DNA of 32,364 nt from Entrophospora sp. SA101. Lineage: Eukaryota > Glomeromycota > Glomeromycetes > Entrophosporales > Entrophosporaceae. Both the position numbers and the translations under genes were made by a program. Location of the stretch: contig CAUDNR010004248.1 in the NCBI GenBank assembly GCA_958430865.1, positions 28,018 through 60,381 of the forward strand, written 5' to 3'. This document shows, in pieces, positions 23,288 to 32,364 of this stretch (position 1 is its first letter; each line of letters opens with the position of its first letter). The notes under the pieces were generated by a model. That model made no database searches. It was not told the origin of the DNA and saw only the letters and a program-made list of their open reading frames with translations.

Positions 23288-24121
23288 AGGTAAACTCGAT
23301 AAGTCGGACACAAATGGCTGGACACGGTGTCCGACTTATCAAAATATGCAATTTTACAAAAAAAAAAAAAAAAATTAAGAAAATCGTTGTTTAAATCATA
23401 TTTATTTATAATAATAATTGAAAAAATAATTTAATAAAACAGATAGAAGATAAAACAAAAAAATCTCTACTCTTTATCTAAATAAATATTCATACTGGTT
23501 TGTACTAAAGAATTATTTTGTTTTCCATTTTAAATCTTTTAATCATTTAATTATGAAACAACAAAACGTGAATTCATTTAATGATGAGATAATAAATGAC
23601 ATAATAGATAAATATAACAATAAAATACATTATTTGCAAAGACAAATTCTTTAAAATGATTATAATATTATTCACGGAACAGATTTATGAAGAAAAAAAA
23701 TAAATATAATGTGAAAAACAATTGCGAAGTTTGTCGAAAAACCGGTTTGGAAAAAATTTGGATATTATCGGTTTTATTGAGCAAAGTTAGTGAATAAAGA
23801 AGGGGAGTTTGGTTGCTCTTTTGGAAAAAAACTATTTACAAATCATGAATAGAAATTATTACAAAAATTTATTGGATAATACATTACTAAAAATAGTAAA
23901 GATTATCTCTCAAGATTTATGAAAATCACGTGAACCGACTTATCGAGAGTCATTTATTATTATCTGGCTGGAGGAGTTGTCCGACTTACAGCTTAACAAG
24001 AGTTTATATATGTGTCTGACTTATCAAGAAATTTTTAAATATAAAAAAAAAAGGGCAGGAAATTTTTGTCCAAGTTAGGCCAAATCCAACTTATTGAGTG
24101 TCCGACTTATTGAGTTTACCT
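23288..24121. mobile_element. Terminal-inverted-repeat element (MITE-like) with repeated CCGACTTAT motifs
   Basis: The 24 bases at 23288-23311 and the reverse complement of 24098-24121 agree at 23 of 24 positions, and partial similarity continues outward. The 834 bp between have no coding frame. A core CCGACTTAT-type motif occurs six times: inside both termini (23297-23309 reversed and 24102-24114) and subterminally at 23331, 23935, 23981 and 24016 (last two diverged). At the left end the reversed and forward copies form a perfect 14-bp inverted repeat (23298-23311 with 23327-23340) around a 15-nt loop. Such repeated end motifs are typical transposase-binding sites of non-autonomous DNA transposons. 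No clean target-site duplication is seen: the left flank has TA and the right has TG. Confidence 0.6.
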
Positions 24122-25006
24122 GTGTATGTATGTTATGTGTGTATATATAATATATACATATATATAATTATTTTAAATAATTCTTACATTTAAATATTTG
24201 TAAATTTAGATAAAGGCAAATTTAGAGCATATTAATTGATAGTCTGAAACTAGAAGTTTGTTCTATATTCCTATGGTTACTATTAATAAGAAATATTGTA
24301 AAGTTGGTTAACAAAATCACTCTTTTTAAATTAATCTTTTTTAAATTAACATATTTGATATCTAGAACTTACTGTGAAATATCTTAGTTAATCTGAAACT
24401 AGAGGTTTTTATTTTATCTATTCTTCTGATAGTATTATTAAAAAGAATTTTTGTATAAAGTTACAAGCTTTTAACAAAATTCCCCTTTTTTAACTCATTT
24501 ATTTTTTGAAATCTTGGACCCAGTGACCCAGCTTTTAGAATATTGCTGAGTAAGTGTGGTAAATAAACAGTATAAGGTGTTAACAGTTGGTTTTTGTGTT
24601 TTATCTAAAAATTTTTTTTAAAAAACAAATTCCTAGTGCATAACTTTCTTTGATTTTAAAAACAACATACTTTGAGCAATTTGACTGATTATTATTGATT
24701 ATTGAGTGATTATGAAAGAGAAAATTGAATAGTATTTATTTCAATTATTATAATTTGAATTTTTTAAAAATTTTTTTTGTTTACATATTCACATAAACTC
24801 ATTTGCAACATATATGAATTGATCGATGAGGGGGTTTGAATTTTTACATAATTGAATGAGAGTACTAAAATTGTTCACAAAAATTCTAAAATGAACTAAA
24901 TAAATAAATATGTATGTATCTTCCATGCTGTCTCCATGTTTTTGGTGATTTTTCATATAAATAATTCAAATAAAAGCTTGGTCTTTATTTTGCAAAAATA
25001 ACTTAC
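24122..25006. other. AT-rich intergenic DNA, no gene
   Basis: About 0.9 kb without a supported coding frame. A short phrase recurs with variation (CTGAAACTAGAAGTTTGTTC near 24243 and CTGAAACTAGAGGTTTTTAT near 24391), each followed by similar AATTAATCTTTTT or related sequence, suggesting an old local duplication. Confidence 0.4.
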
Positions 25007-25790
25007 CTTCTTTATCCTCAGAATTTATACCACTATTCCCAGTAAATTCCAGTAATGCAGGAAACTCTGCAGTTATTTGTGTTATATATATTGTTTCCAC
25101 TTTTGATATTGCCCTTTTTTTGAAAATCCCCAATGAAATTAAATCAGTATCTTTTTACAATTTCCTAACACTTACCTCAAATATGATATCAGCATCCCAT
25201 ACCATTTTATTACCATATTTTTTTTTATATTGTTTTCTCTTCAAAAAAAGTCAATCCCAATCCTTCATTAATCTCTCTTAATCCTATTCCATAAAATTCG
25301 CCATTTCAATTTAATCTTTTGCCTAATGAAAGAAGAAACATCCACAATAGTTGCAGTTGGTCTGTTGCTCCAATAAGGTGCTTGATCAGATATCCTTTAG
25401 AATTTTACATATATATATATATAACACAATACAAGATTGATTTGTGAAAATGATCAGATGATCTGATATAAAAGAAAAGAAAATATTGGGCTCTGAAAAT
25501 ATGCAACAAGTGCAGATCTTTTGCCACTAAATAACTTTTTTTTTTCAAAGAATTTATCCATGAATAAAAAAACTATTGAACTTATCACCATTTTTTATAT
25601 CATAAATATAAAATTTTTTGTTTTTATCATAAATTAAAGTCCCTCTAGATATTTATCATGTTTAAAGAAGAAATATACTAACTTTCCTCTGAGATCAGGT
25701 TGAATTTCTAAATTTATTGCAAAGCTTCTTGTGTTTGATTTTTCAGCTTCTGGAACTTTTTCTTTTTCTTGAATGTGTTTCTATTAATGT
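25007..25790 (-). pseudogene. Decayed multi-exon gene, unknown repeat family
   Basis: On the minus strand several good coding pieces follow each other but cannot be joined cleanly. They are: KHIQEKEKVPEAEKSNTRSF (25784 downward); SGKRSALVAYFQSPIF; APYWSNRPTATIVDVSSFIR with QKIKLKW; then, after a frame change, EFYGIGLREINEGLGLTFFE; then, after an in-frame TAA, YGNKMVWDADIIFE, which ends at a proper GTAAGT donor; and finally VETIYITQITAEFPALLEFT with GNSGINSEDKE, ending at another donor near 25007. The frameshift and the stop show it is not functional as written. I do not know the family; it has the look of a multicopy lineage-specific gene. Confidence 0.45.
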
Positions 25791-26084
25791 TAAGATTTTA
25801 TATATTTAATATTAATGAATATTTTAATATAATTTTAATGTAACATGATAAATTCTTGCCATTTCTATTTTTTTTTCAACCAATCCTTTTTTTTAAGGTT
25901 GTAGAAAAGATAGCCATATATAAAATATATAAAAATAAAGCTGAAGTTTAAAGGTTTCAAGGATTTTAATATTAACTGCAAGTAATTTTGAAATTTATTG
26001 TGTTATAATATGAATGTGTTTCATACTCCATTTATTTTTACTAATAAATAATATGAATTTCATAAGTCATGACAGTGTCAAAAT

Positions 26085-26820
26085 ACTTTGGGCTGCATGT
26101 ATATTTCCAAGAATGAATTTGCAGAGTCAGAGGTATCATTTCAAGCTCTTCCCAAGCCTAAACAAGACATATTTTTAATGGCACAGATTAAAGCAATAGA
26201 TGGTGGTCAATAAGCACTAGTAGACATCTTAAAAAAAAATTCAATGGTCCAAAGAGTCCAATAATCTTTGATACCTAAGGACAGGCTGAATTGGTCTGTA
26301 GTACATTCAGTCTGGGCCAGACTGTTAAAATCCCTATTTGTGGTTATTATGAAAGTATTGGATTGAATTTCATGATTCCTGGACATACCAAATTCAAATG
26401 CAATGGTGGTTTTGGATTGATTAAAAAACACTGCTGAAAAACAAGTGTGGATTGTGTGGATCATGTGGTTGATGTAGCAAAAAGATCTAGTTCAGCAGGA
26501 TTGAATAAAACTCAATGCTATGAAGGTGGATATCAAATCAATTTTGGGAATTTATTAATGGTCTGCAAAAATTTCAACATTTTCTTTTTGAAACATCTAA
26601 TCCTCATGTGGTCAAAACTCAAGAAGTTGCTAATGGACCTTTTGCTGAATTCAATTTATTGAAAACTAAGGAAACACATATTTCTGAAGAAATTAAGGCT
26701 TTATTTATTTAGTATTAACACTTCTCCCTCTGGATTATAAGAGGCAAGAATACCTTTATAATAATATTTGTCCATTGGTAAAGGATGAATTTAAATATAT
26801 TAATTGTCCAAAACCAACAT
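26085..26820 (+). pseudogene. Decayed transposase-like gene (DUF7869-type) relic
   Basis: The plus strand carries scattered pieces of one protein in changing frames: KFNGPKSPIIFDT, QTVKIPICGYYESIGLNF, MIPGHTKFKCNGGFGLIKKH, VDCVDHVVDVAKRSSSAG, LNKTQCYEGGYQINFGNLL, and later DYKRQEYLYNNICPLVKDEF. The order F-M-x-P-G-H-T-K-F-x-C-x-x-x-F-G-x-x-K resembles the DUF7869 domain of transposase-like proteins that are abundant in arbuscular mycorrhizal fungi. That assignment is from memory of the pattern and needs a search. Several stops and frame changes show it is dead. No terminal repeats could be tied to it. Confidence 0.5.
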
Positions 26821-26889
26821 AAAACTTTCATGAATGTATCAAAATAATATATTATGGTAGTAATAAAAGGAATCCCAGCACCTGAGATA

Positions 26890-27460
26890 ATCAAGAATTA
26901 ACACAATTAAAAAAGAAAGCTGAAGAACTAGAAGAAATGTTAGTAAAGTTTATTAAGAATAAATGTCCAATAACAAATGAATATAAAAAAGGTATAATTG
27001 ATAATTTAAATTGAAATTACAAAGAGAAAACTTAAAAGTGGAAAAGTATAAATTAACTAAGGAAAAAAAAGAATTATAAAAGATTATAAAAAACATTACT
27101 GAAGAGCTTCAAAATATTATGAGCTAATTGATGAAGAAATAGAAACAGATAAGATAATTGAGAAGAGAATTTATTAAGCAATTATGAAATGAAGAGAAAT
27201 AGAACAATAATTAAAATCATTGAAATTATTGAGGTTGAAAGCAAAAAGCTAAAGAGGCAAGATTAGATGCTGAAACTCACCTTGAAGCCTTAGAAGTGGC
27301 CCAATAATGAAAAAAAAGACAATTGGCCAAGAAATTAGAGCAATTGGAAACAGTTAAGAATCAGGAGATAAGTCAGCAAGCCCAAGAAATTCAGCAACTA
27401 AAATGAGAACTATATTTAACCAACAAGTCTTTCTTTACCAGCATTATCAAAGAATAAACT
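26890..27460 (+). pseudogene. Decayed coiled-coil coding relic
   Basis: Charged, heptad-like pieces occur on the plus strand but are broken by stops: KKKAEELEEMLVKFIKNKCP with ITNEYKKGIIDNLN near 26910-27013, AKEARLDAETHLEALEVAQ near 27245-27307, and LAKKLEQLETVKNQEISQQA near 27325-27385. It may be the 3' part of the transposase-like relic just upstream or a separate gene. No family is recognised. Confidence 0.35.
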
Positions 27461-27983
27461 ACAATAGTTTACAAAAAATATAAGAAATTCACTTAAAAAA
27501 GAAACAAGAACAAATAATTGAAATAAAACCTAAACAAATCAAACAAACCACACTAATTCTTTTTTACCAAACCTTTTTTTAATTTCTTGATGCTCACACA
27601 TGGTTAATTTAGGCAGTAAATTATTCCCCTTCCAATTTCTTTTCTTTCTAAATTCTTTGTGGTTTGTGATAAAGTTCTTTTACTTGTTATGATTTTTCTT
27701 TCCTTCTTGTAAATTTCACAATCCTTTCTTTCCTTAGATAAGCTTCAAGCATCTGAGTATCATTTATTTTGAAAACATAAGGAACAATTTTTTCACCTTG
27801 TTCTTCAAAATACTTCTGTGCTGTTCCATGTTGTTATTTTTATATAGGGTAGTTCTATATATCACTTAACAAATGGAACATTGTAAACCCATTTTATCCC
27901 TGAAATACTTGGTAATCCAAATGTGGTTTTGTTGTGTAGTATGCTCATGTATATTAATTTATTATAATTTTTATAGTAATAGT
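27461..27983. other. Intergenic DNA before the tRNA gene
   Basis: About 0.5 kb of AT-rich DNA with no coding frame or structure that I can support. Confidence 0.4.
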
Positions 27984-27989
27984 AAAAAA
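27984..27989 (-). terminator. RNA polymerase III T-run terminator
   Basis: A run of six T on the minus strand lies about 22 nt downstream of the tRNA-Ser 3' end, the normal stop signal for Pol III. Confidence 0.6.
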
Positions 27990-28010
27990 TTTTAATTTAT
28001 CACTTGTTAA

Positions 28011-28092
28011 CGACAACAGCAGGGTTTGAACCTGCGCTCCCATAGGGAATCAGATTTCAAGTCTGACGCCTTAACCACTCGGCCATGTTGTC
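28011..28092 (-). tRNA. tRNA-Ser (anticodon UGA)
   Basis: Read on the minus strand, the sequence folds into a type II tRNA. The acceptor stem GACAACA pairs perfectly with TGTTGTC, followed by discriminator G at 28011. The D arm reads GCCGAGTGGTTAAGGC. The anticodon stem TCAGA/TCTGA encloses the loop CTTGAAA, giving anticodon TGA. A long variable arm (TTCCCTATGGGAGC) precedes the T arm GCAGGTTCAAACCCTGC. The long variable arm and the anticodon both identify serine (UCA codons, with wobble). There is no intron. Internal A and B boxes (TGGCCGAGTGG, GGTTCAAACC) are intact, so it should be transcribed. It stands alone in a gene-poor region. Confidence 0.97.
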
Positions 28093-28419
28093 AATATAGA
28101 AAGTAAGTTCGAATAATCTTTTTTGTATAATAAGATTTTTAATATTAGAATTGCAAAGTTAAAATAAAAAAGGATAAATTTATAGAACTTCTAATTCATC
28201 ATTACTATAAATACTAGCATTTACATTGAAAACCAAAAACGAATGACTAATCTAAAACATTCCGTTGTATATTTATAATTATATATATTTTTCACTCCAA
28301 TGAAAATTAAATGGATCACTAATTATTTGATCAATTTTTCTATTTCTAGCAACTACAAGCATTCTATTGATATCATCACATTTTTAAACTATCTACTGCT
28401 ATGATGTATTCGTTTAAAT

Positions 28420-28562
28420 TTAGATTTTGACTTCTCTTTGTAAAGTATATAAAGGACTTTTTTTATCAACCATGTTTACAAATGCCTGGGTGTCTTGCTG
28501 CTCCCCATTTAAGGATAGTTTCCTAAATACTATTCCATCGGTTTCAATTCCTTCAAGTTTTT
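28420..28562 (-). pseudogene. Short coding relic
   Basis: One clean open stretch of about 46 codons is read on the minus strand, including KLEGIETDGIVFRKLSLNGE and FVNMVDKKSPLYTLQREVKI, then a stop. A further piece (HSKVNRALEMSILRIYNPEIY minus its last residue) is read just upstream in another frame. The composition is protein-like, but there is no start codon or family match. It is probably a fragment of a larger dead gene. Confidence 0.3.
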
Positions 28563-29225
28563 GTTAGAATAAGTAAAACTGGATTTTTTTTATAAATTAT
28601 CTCAATTTCAATATTTCAATAAATCTCTGGGTTGTATATCCTTAAAATTGACATTTCTAATGCCCGATTAACTTTACTATGTTTACAAGTATGTAAATAT
28701 CTTATTTAATAAAAGCATAAATTATAGTAATTGAATAAATTTACTTTAAGAATGCTTATAAACCAATTTATTTTGTTTAAATTAAATAATATATTCTTAA
28801 ATATAAATAATGAATCCTGAGTTCGCTGCCCTTAGAAAGCTGATCTATACTCTTAAAAAAAGTGCTATATGCAACTGAAACTTGAAAATCATTAAATAAA
28901 TTCTGCATTGCTGACGAATTCGTTCATAGCTAATCATACATCAAGTATTATATATTGTTATTTTATCCATAAATTATAAATAATGAATAAACTTGTATTT
29001 TCACCAACATTTGCATACTAAAAAATCTAAATTATATTGTTCTGTAATATTCAATAATTTTTAAAAACATGATTCTTCAAGATACCAGACTATTTATTCA
29101 TAACCGATCATCTTACGTTCAAATCAAAATTCTTTTTTATTAAAAAAATATATCACGTGACTACATCACAATTTATGACGCGCTTTTCACAAATGAGAGG
29201 CTGCAAGCTATATAGTAAAAATAGT

Positions 29226-29640
29226 TACATCAAAATCAATAACAGTGCTACCGATGTAAGATCCACCAAGTGTGTTATCATATATTGCAGGTCGAGGGGC
29301 CAAACCATTTAATATTGAATTATTTATTTGACTTAAAATAAGAATTTCATCCAAAAGTTCATTTGATTCTTTTAAATTCAACAAATTGAATTATAAACAC
29401 CAACCAACTCTTCCATTTTTTCAATCTTCATGTTAAATATAGACTCAAAAAGTTGATTCGAATCCATATTATTTGGTTATTTTGGTTATATGGATCATGT
29501 TTTTTATTAATCCAAGTAGAAACCAAGAACTTCATTATAAATTTGTAAATTTTGAAGAAGCTCTTTGTCATAACTTTTCACAAGTTTGGTTTTATCATAA
29601 AAGTCACTCGAAAATAATTAATAACTGGAGTAATATCCTT
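29226..29640 (-). pseudogene. Decayed helical protein gene fragment
   Basis: Minus-strand pieces in different frames follow each other as in one protein: KTKLVKSYDKELLQNLQIYN with EVLGFYLD; then MDSNQLFESIFNMKIEKMEE with LVGVYNS from an ATG at 29467; then, after a frame change, NLKESNELLDEILILSQINN and LNGLAPRPAIYDNTLGGSYI. The pieces look like the helical C-terminal part of a real gene, but a frameshift and stops separate them. Weak further pieces lie upstream to about 30000. The family is not recognised; an autophagy or kinetochore scaffold would fit the style but is speculation. Confidence 0.35.
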
Positions 29641-30493
29641 TTCAATTGATGAAACATCAAATACATGCATCTAATTTCTAAACCACCTTCGGAACAATAT
29701 TTCACATTTAAATAAAACAATATCGTTAATCCAATTATTTGATAATACTGCATCGAGGTATGGAAGACCTTGCTTTTAAATGCTAGAATGAGGTTTAAAA
29801 ATTCTCATCCAAAATATAGATGTGCAAAAGCTGAACGTGCTACTGATAATTATTTATTTATCGCAAAAAAACCTCACCAATCCAATATCTATATCATAAA
29901 AATCTAGCTCATTCAACAATTTGGTCAAATCAGTTATAACTTTATTGATACTTTTTAATAGCAAAGCATCTTCATTAGATTATTATGCTTTAAAATTTAG
30001 TAAAAATTCTAAATTTGTGCACCATTAATACATGTATTTAAATTTTTGAAAAAAAATAATTTACATGAATTCATAAGTGTGTTTAAGTTATTTACAAAAA
30101 TTAATTTAAATACTTTGCATTTGGAGTGAATGTATTGGCTATATAATCTGAAGGTATGATTGTAAACCATAGCTTTTATTTTATTAATATATAGAATAAT
30201 GCCAACTTTTACAAGCTGTCTGTCTGACTGGGATCACTTATATAGATGAACTTGTTGTAGAACAAATTTGTGGATACCAATCAATTTTTATTCCTTCATC
30301 TATTATTATGATTATCAGTGGTAGTTTCCATATTAGTTTATTTGAATAAATGAGCAAATAGGCTCAAGTTGAAGTTGTCCAGCAGGTATTACTATTTTCA
30401 ATATCCATAACTGTGGGTATTTTTTATACATGGCTAATTATCTTGCAGGTTTGTTATAAATTCTATTTCCCAATAATCATGATTGATTGGCCA

Positions 30494-30533
30494 AATCAAT
30501 CAATCAATCAATCAATCAACCAATCAATCAATC
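30494..30533. repeat. (AATC)n microsatellite
   Basis: About ten tandem AATC units with one variant unit (AACC). A simple-sequence repeat in non-coding DNA. Confidence 0.85.
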
Positions 30534-31164
30534 TAATCCCATATTAATATGTCTCTTTTTGTCATATGGATGAATAGATGAGAAACTTGACCTATATAAA
30601 ACAAATGTTATTAATATATATATTAGATTTTATTTATCTATTTGAAAGTGTTCATTAACGAACAATTGAACATTTTTCACCCAATTATTGTATAAATACA
30701 TGCTTTTGATTAAAATCATGAGTTATTGAATTTGGGCAAGTTTGTTGTTAGCCATATTATTTAATTTTTTATCTTTGTGACTCTATAAAATTTATTAATT
30801 AATTTAATAACCATGAAAGAAAGAAGATGAATCTTTTATATAAAGAAACTAAAAATTTTTGTTCATAATTGTTTTTTTTATTTAACTATCCTATTTACCA
30901 ATATAATTTCTATATAATATTATTTTTACTACTATTATATATATTGTCATCATTATATTATTATTGCATCATAATAAAATAAAAGAATTGTTAATGACAA
31001 GTTTTCTAGAATCATAATTATATAAATGTGCAAGGCCCTGTTTCTTGTCACTCATTATATTGATTAACAAAATTGTTTTTATATTTTTACCAAAAAGAAA
31101 TAAAATAAATAAAAGAACTGATCTAAATGAATAATGATAGCTCATAATAATAATGAGATTTCTT

Positions 31165-31323
31165 CTAAAAATCTAATCCAGCAATCTTCACTCTTGTGGG
31201 ATCAGAAGAATGTATAAAATTATTATTGATACTAGTTAAAAAATTGTCATCATCACGATTGTTAATATGAGCATCTTGAATGTCTTGAAGATGTTGGTGG
31301 TGAATATTTTTATTCATATTATT

Positions 31324-31401
<78 letters not shown>

Positions 31402-32364
31402 GATATTGATGTTGATGCTGGTGTTTACATTAACATTGTCATTTGCTATAATCTCATCTATTTCTTGTTTTATATTACAAACCAATCTTTTTCGCCAATT
31501 TTGATAAGTTGGTTCCCTAATAAATACTTGTTCAAATTTGTAAAAATCATCATGAAAACATTGGTCATTTTTATCATATAAAACTTCATCAGCCCACTTA
31601 AAAAATGAACATTTAGGCTTTGCTCCCGGTACCTAATAAAATATAATTTTTTTTAATTATATAAAAATAAATATATATAATATATTCATATAAACATATG
31701 TGCACACTAACGTGATAACTTGCACAAGCCATATACCATCTTCCAATATTACCAGGTGTAGTAATTCTTGTCAATACAATTGGTCTTTTACAATAACATC
31801 TTGGCACAGAAGGTATGTTGATGGGGTATTGATTTATAGTTTGAAATTCTACACAAAACGTAAAGTTAAAAAAAGGGCATGTGCTAAGTTCACGATTATT
31901 CGCATTAAATATTCTTCCATTGCATATTTTATTCCATGATGGTAGATGTACATGAAAACCACATATTCTATTCTCCTTTGTTTTGCAACACCTCGATTCA
32001 ACATCATCAATGTTATTATTGTCATCATCATTATTACTATTATTATTATTCATAATTTCTGTGGTTTGTGTGGATGAAATGGATGAAGTAAATGAAATAG
32101 CAGATGAATGTGAATTTGTAGATGTAGTAAATGGAATGGATTGAGGGGATCTTTCAATAGTTTCCTAAATAAGAAAATGTTCTTAAAATCAATATCCAAT
32201 ATAATTTATTGCATGTAAATTCGAGAAAGTTATTTGCTTCTTACCTTTCCAGGATAATTGGCTAAATTGAAAACTGTGCATAATATAGTCTTTTTATCTT
32301 CAACCAAATCTGCCAACATAGAATGTTGGTTATTATTATTCTGGCGATTATTATTATTTACCCT
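31165..32364 (-). CDS. GRF-type zinc-finger protein with poly-Asn tract (5' end missing)
   Basis: Three exons are visible: beyond 32364 to 32245, 32164-31712 and 31632-31165, in phase 0 throughout, giving 347 codons of the C-terminal part. The second and third exons together make a GRF zinc finger: CYCKRPIVLTRITTPGNIGR, WYMAC, then across the intron CSFFKWADE, matching C-x-C, GR-[FW]-Y-x-C and C-x-F-F-x-W. GRF fingers bind single-stranded nucleic acid in topoisomerase III, APE2, NEIL3 and others. Upstream, CGFHVHLPSWNKICNG and ELSTCPFFNFTFCVEF hold further Cys/His that may form a second, GRF-like finger. Ser/Thr- and Asn/Asp-rich linkers flank the fingers, and a run of about 25 Asn codons lies near the C-terminus. 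No catalytic domain is visible in the part present, so the partner or enzyme cannot be named. Confidence 0.75.
31327..31402. repeat. (GTT)n / (AAC)n trinucleotide repeat inside coding sequence
   Basis: About 25 uninterrupted GTT units on the plus strand, read as AAC (Asn) codons in the minus-strand GRF protein. Pure codon use rather than mixed AAT/AAC points to recent slippage expansion. On the plus strand it makes a meaningless poly-Val frame. Confidence 0.9.

Larger units (their letters stand above)
28093..31164. other. Gene-poor stretch with coding scraps and simple repeats
   Basis: About 3 kb with no intact gene. Short coding relics are read on the minus strand at about 28420-28562 and 29226-29640 (listed separately). 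A CACGTG occurs near 29154, and a tetranucleotide repeat at 30494-30533. The remainder, especially 30540-31160, is plain AT-rich sequence in which I see nothing. Confidence 0.5.

Noticed and set aside
26207..26464. Minus-strand 85-codon open frame
   Set aside because: Antisense to the transposase-like relic, whose plus-strand pieces carry recognisable motifs.
30494..30533. Short-period repeat considered as CRISPR-like
   Set aside because: It is a plain tetranucleotide microsatellite without spacers, in a eukaryotic genome.
31267..31581. Plus-strand open frame with a long poly-Val tract
   Set aside because: It is the complement of the AAC (Asn) repeat in the minus-strand GRF protein; no start context or motif.

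Overview
The window looks like nuclear DNA of an AT-rich, intron-dense fungus, most plausibly an arbuscular mycorrhizal (Glomeromycotina, Rhizophagus-like) species. The basis is very low GC, short introns with GTAAGT-type donors and TAG acceptors in every gene, long Asn/Asp-rich low-complexity tracts, and decayed repeat-family genes between islands of conserved housekeeping genes. The species call is inference from style and family content. All exon models were built by hand from splice sites, phase and known family motifs, and none was checked by RNA or homology search.

Region 1 (1-23 kb) is gene-rich. In order: about 1.8 kb of repeat-rich DNA with hairpins and a decayed coding scrap; an acid/steryl-ester lipase (minus) and an M13 neprilysin-like membrane metallopeptidase (plus), diverging from a 0.5 kb spacer; the full 16-exon DDB1 gene (minus), head-to-head over 139 bp with an NDUFAF6-type complex I assembly factor (plus); a small zinc-binding membrane protein resembling BRI3/LITAF (minus); a 1.9 kb empty stretch; ribosomal protein uL18/RPL5 (minus), whose start codon is a coding exon by itself, followed by a 28-nt microexon; a TMEM97/EXPERA membrane protein (minus); an unrecognised helical protein of about 500 residues (plus); and an unrecognised coiled-coil protein (minus).

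Region 2 (23.2-31.1 kb) is gene-poor. It starts with an 834-bp terminal-inverted-repeat element carrying six copies of a CCGACTTAT-type motif clustered at its ends. It continues with several decayed coding relics (one resembling the DUF7869 transposase-like family), one intact tRNA-Ser(UGA), further scraps and simple repeats.

Region 3 (31.2-32.4 kb) holds the 3' part of a GRF-type zinc-finger protein (minus), cut by the window edge and carrying a 25-unit AAC (Asn) trinucleotide expansion.

The intact genes are independent single-copy housekeeping functions (lipid turnover, peptide cleavage, ubiquitin-ligase/DNA repair, mitochondrial complex I assembly, translation, sterol/lipid membrane biology) rather than one pathway. 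I found no convincing new multi-gene system. The most unusual items are the RPL5 start exon/microexon, the repeat-motif transposon and the small BRI3/LITAF-like gene.
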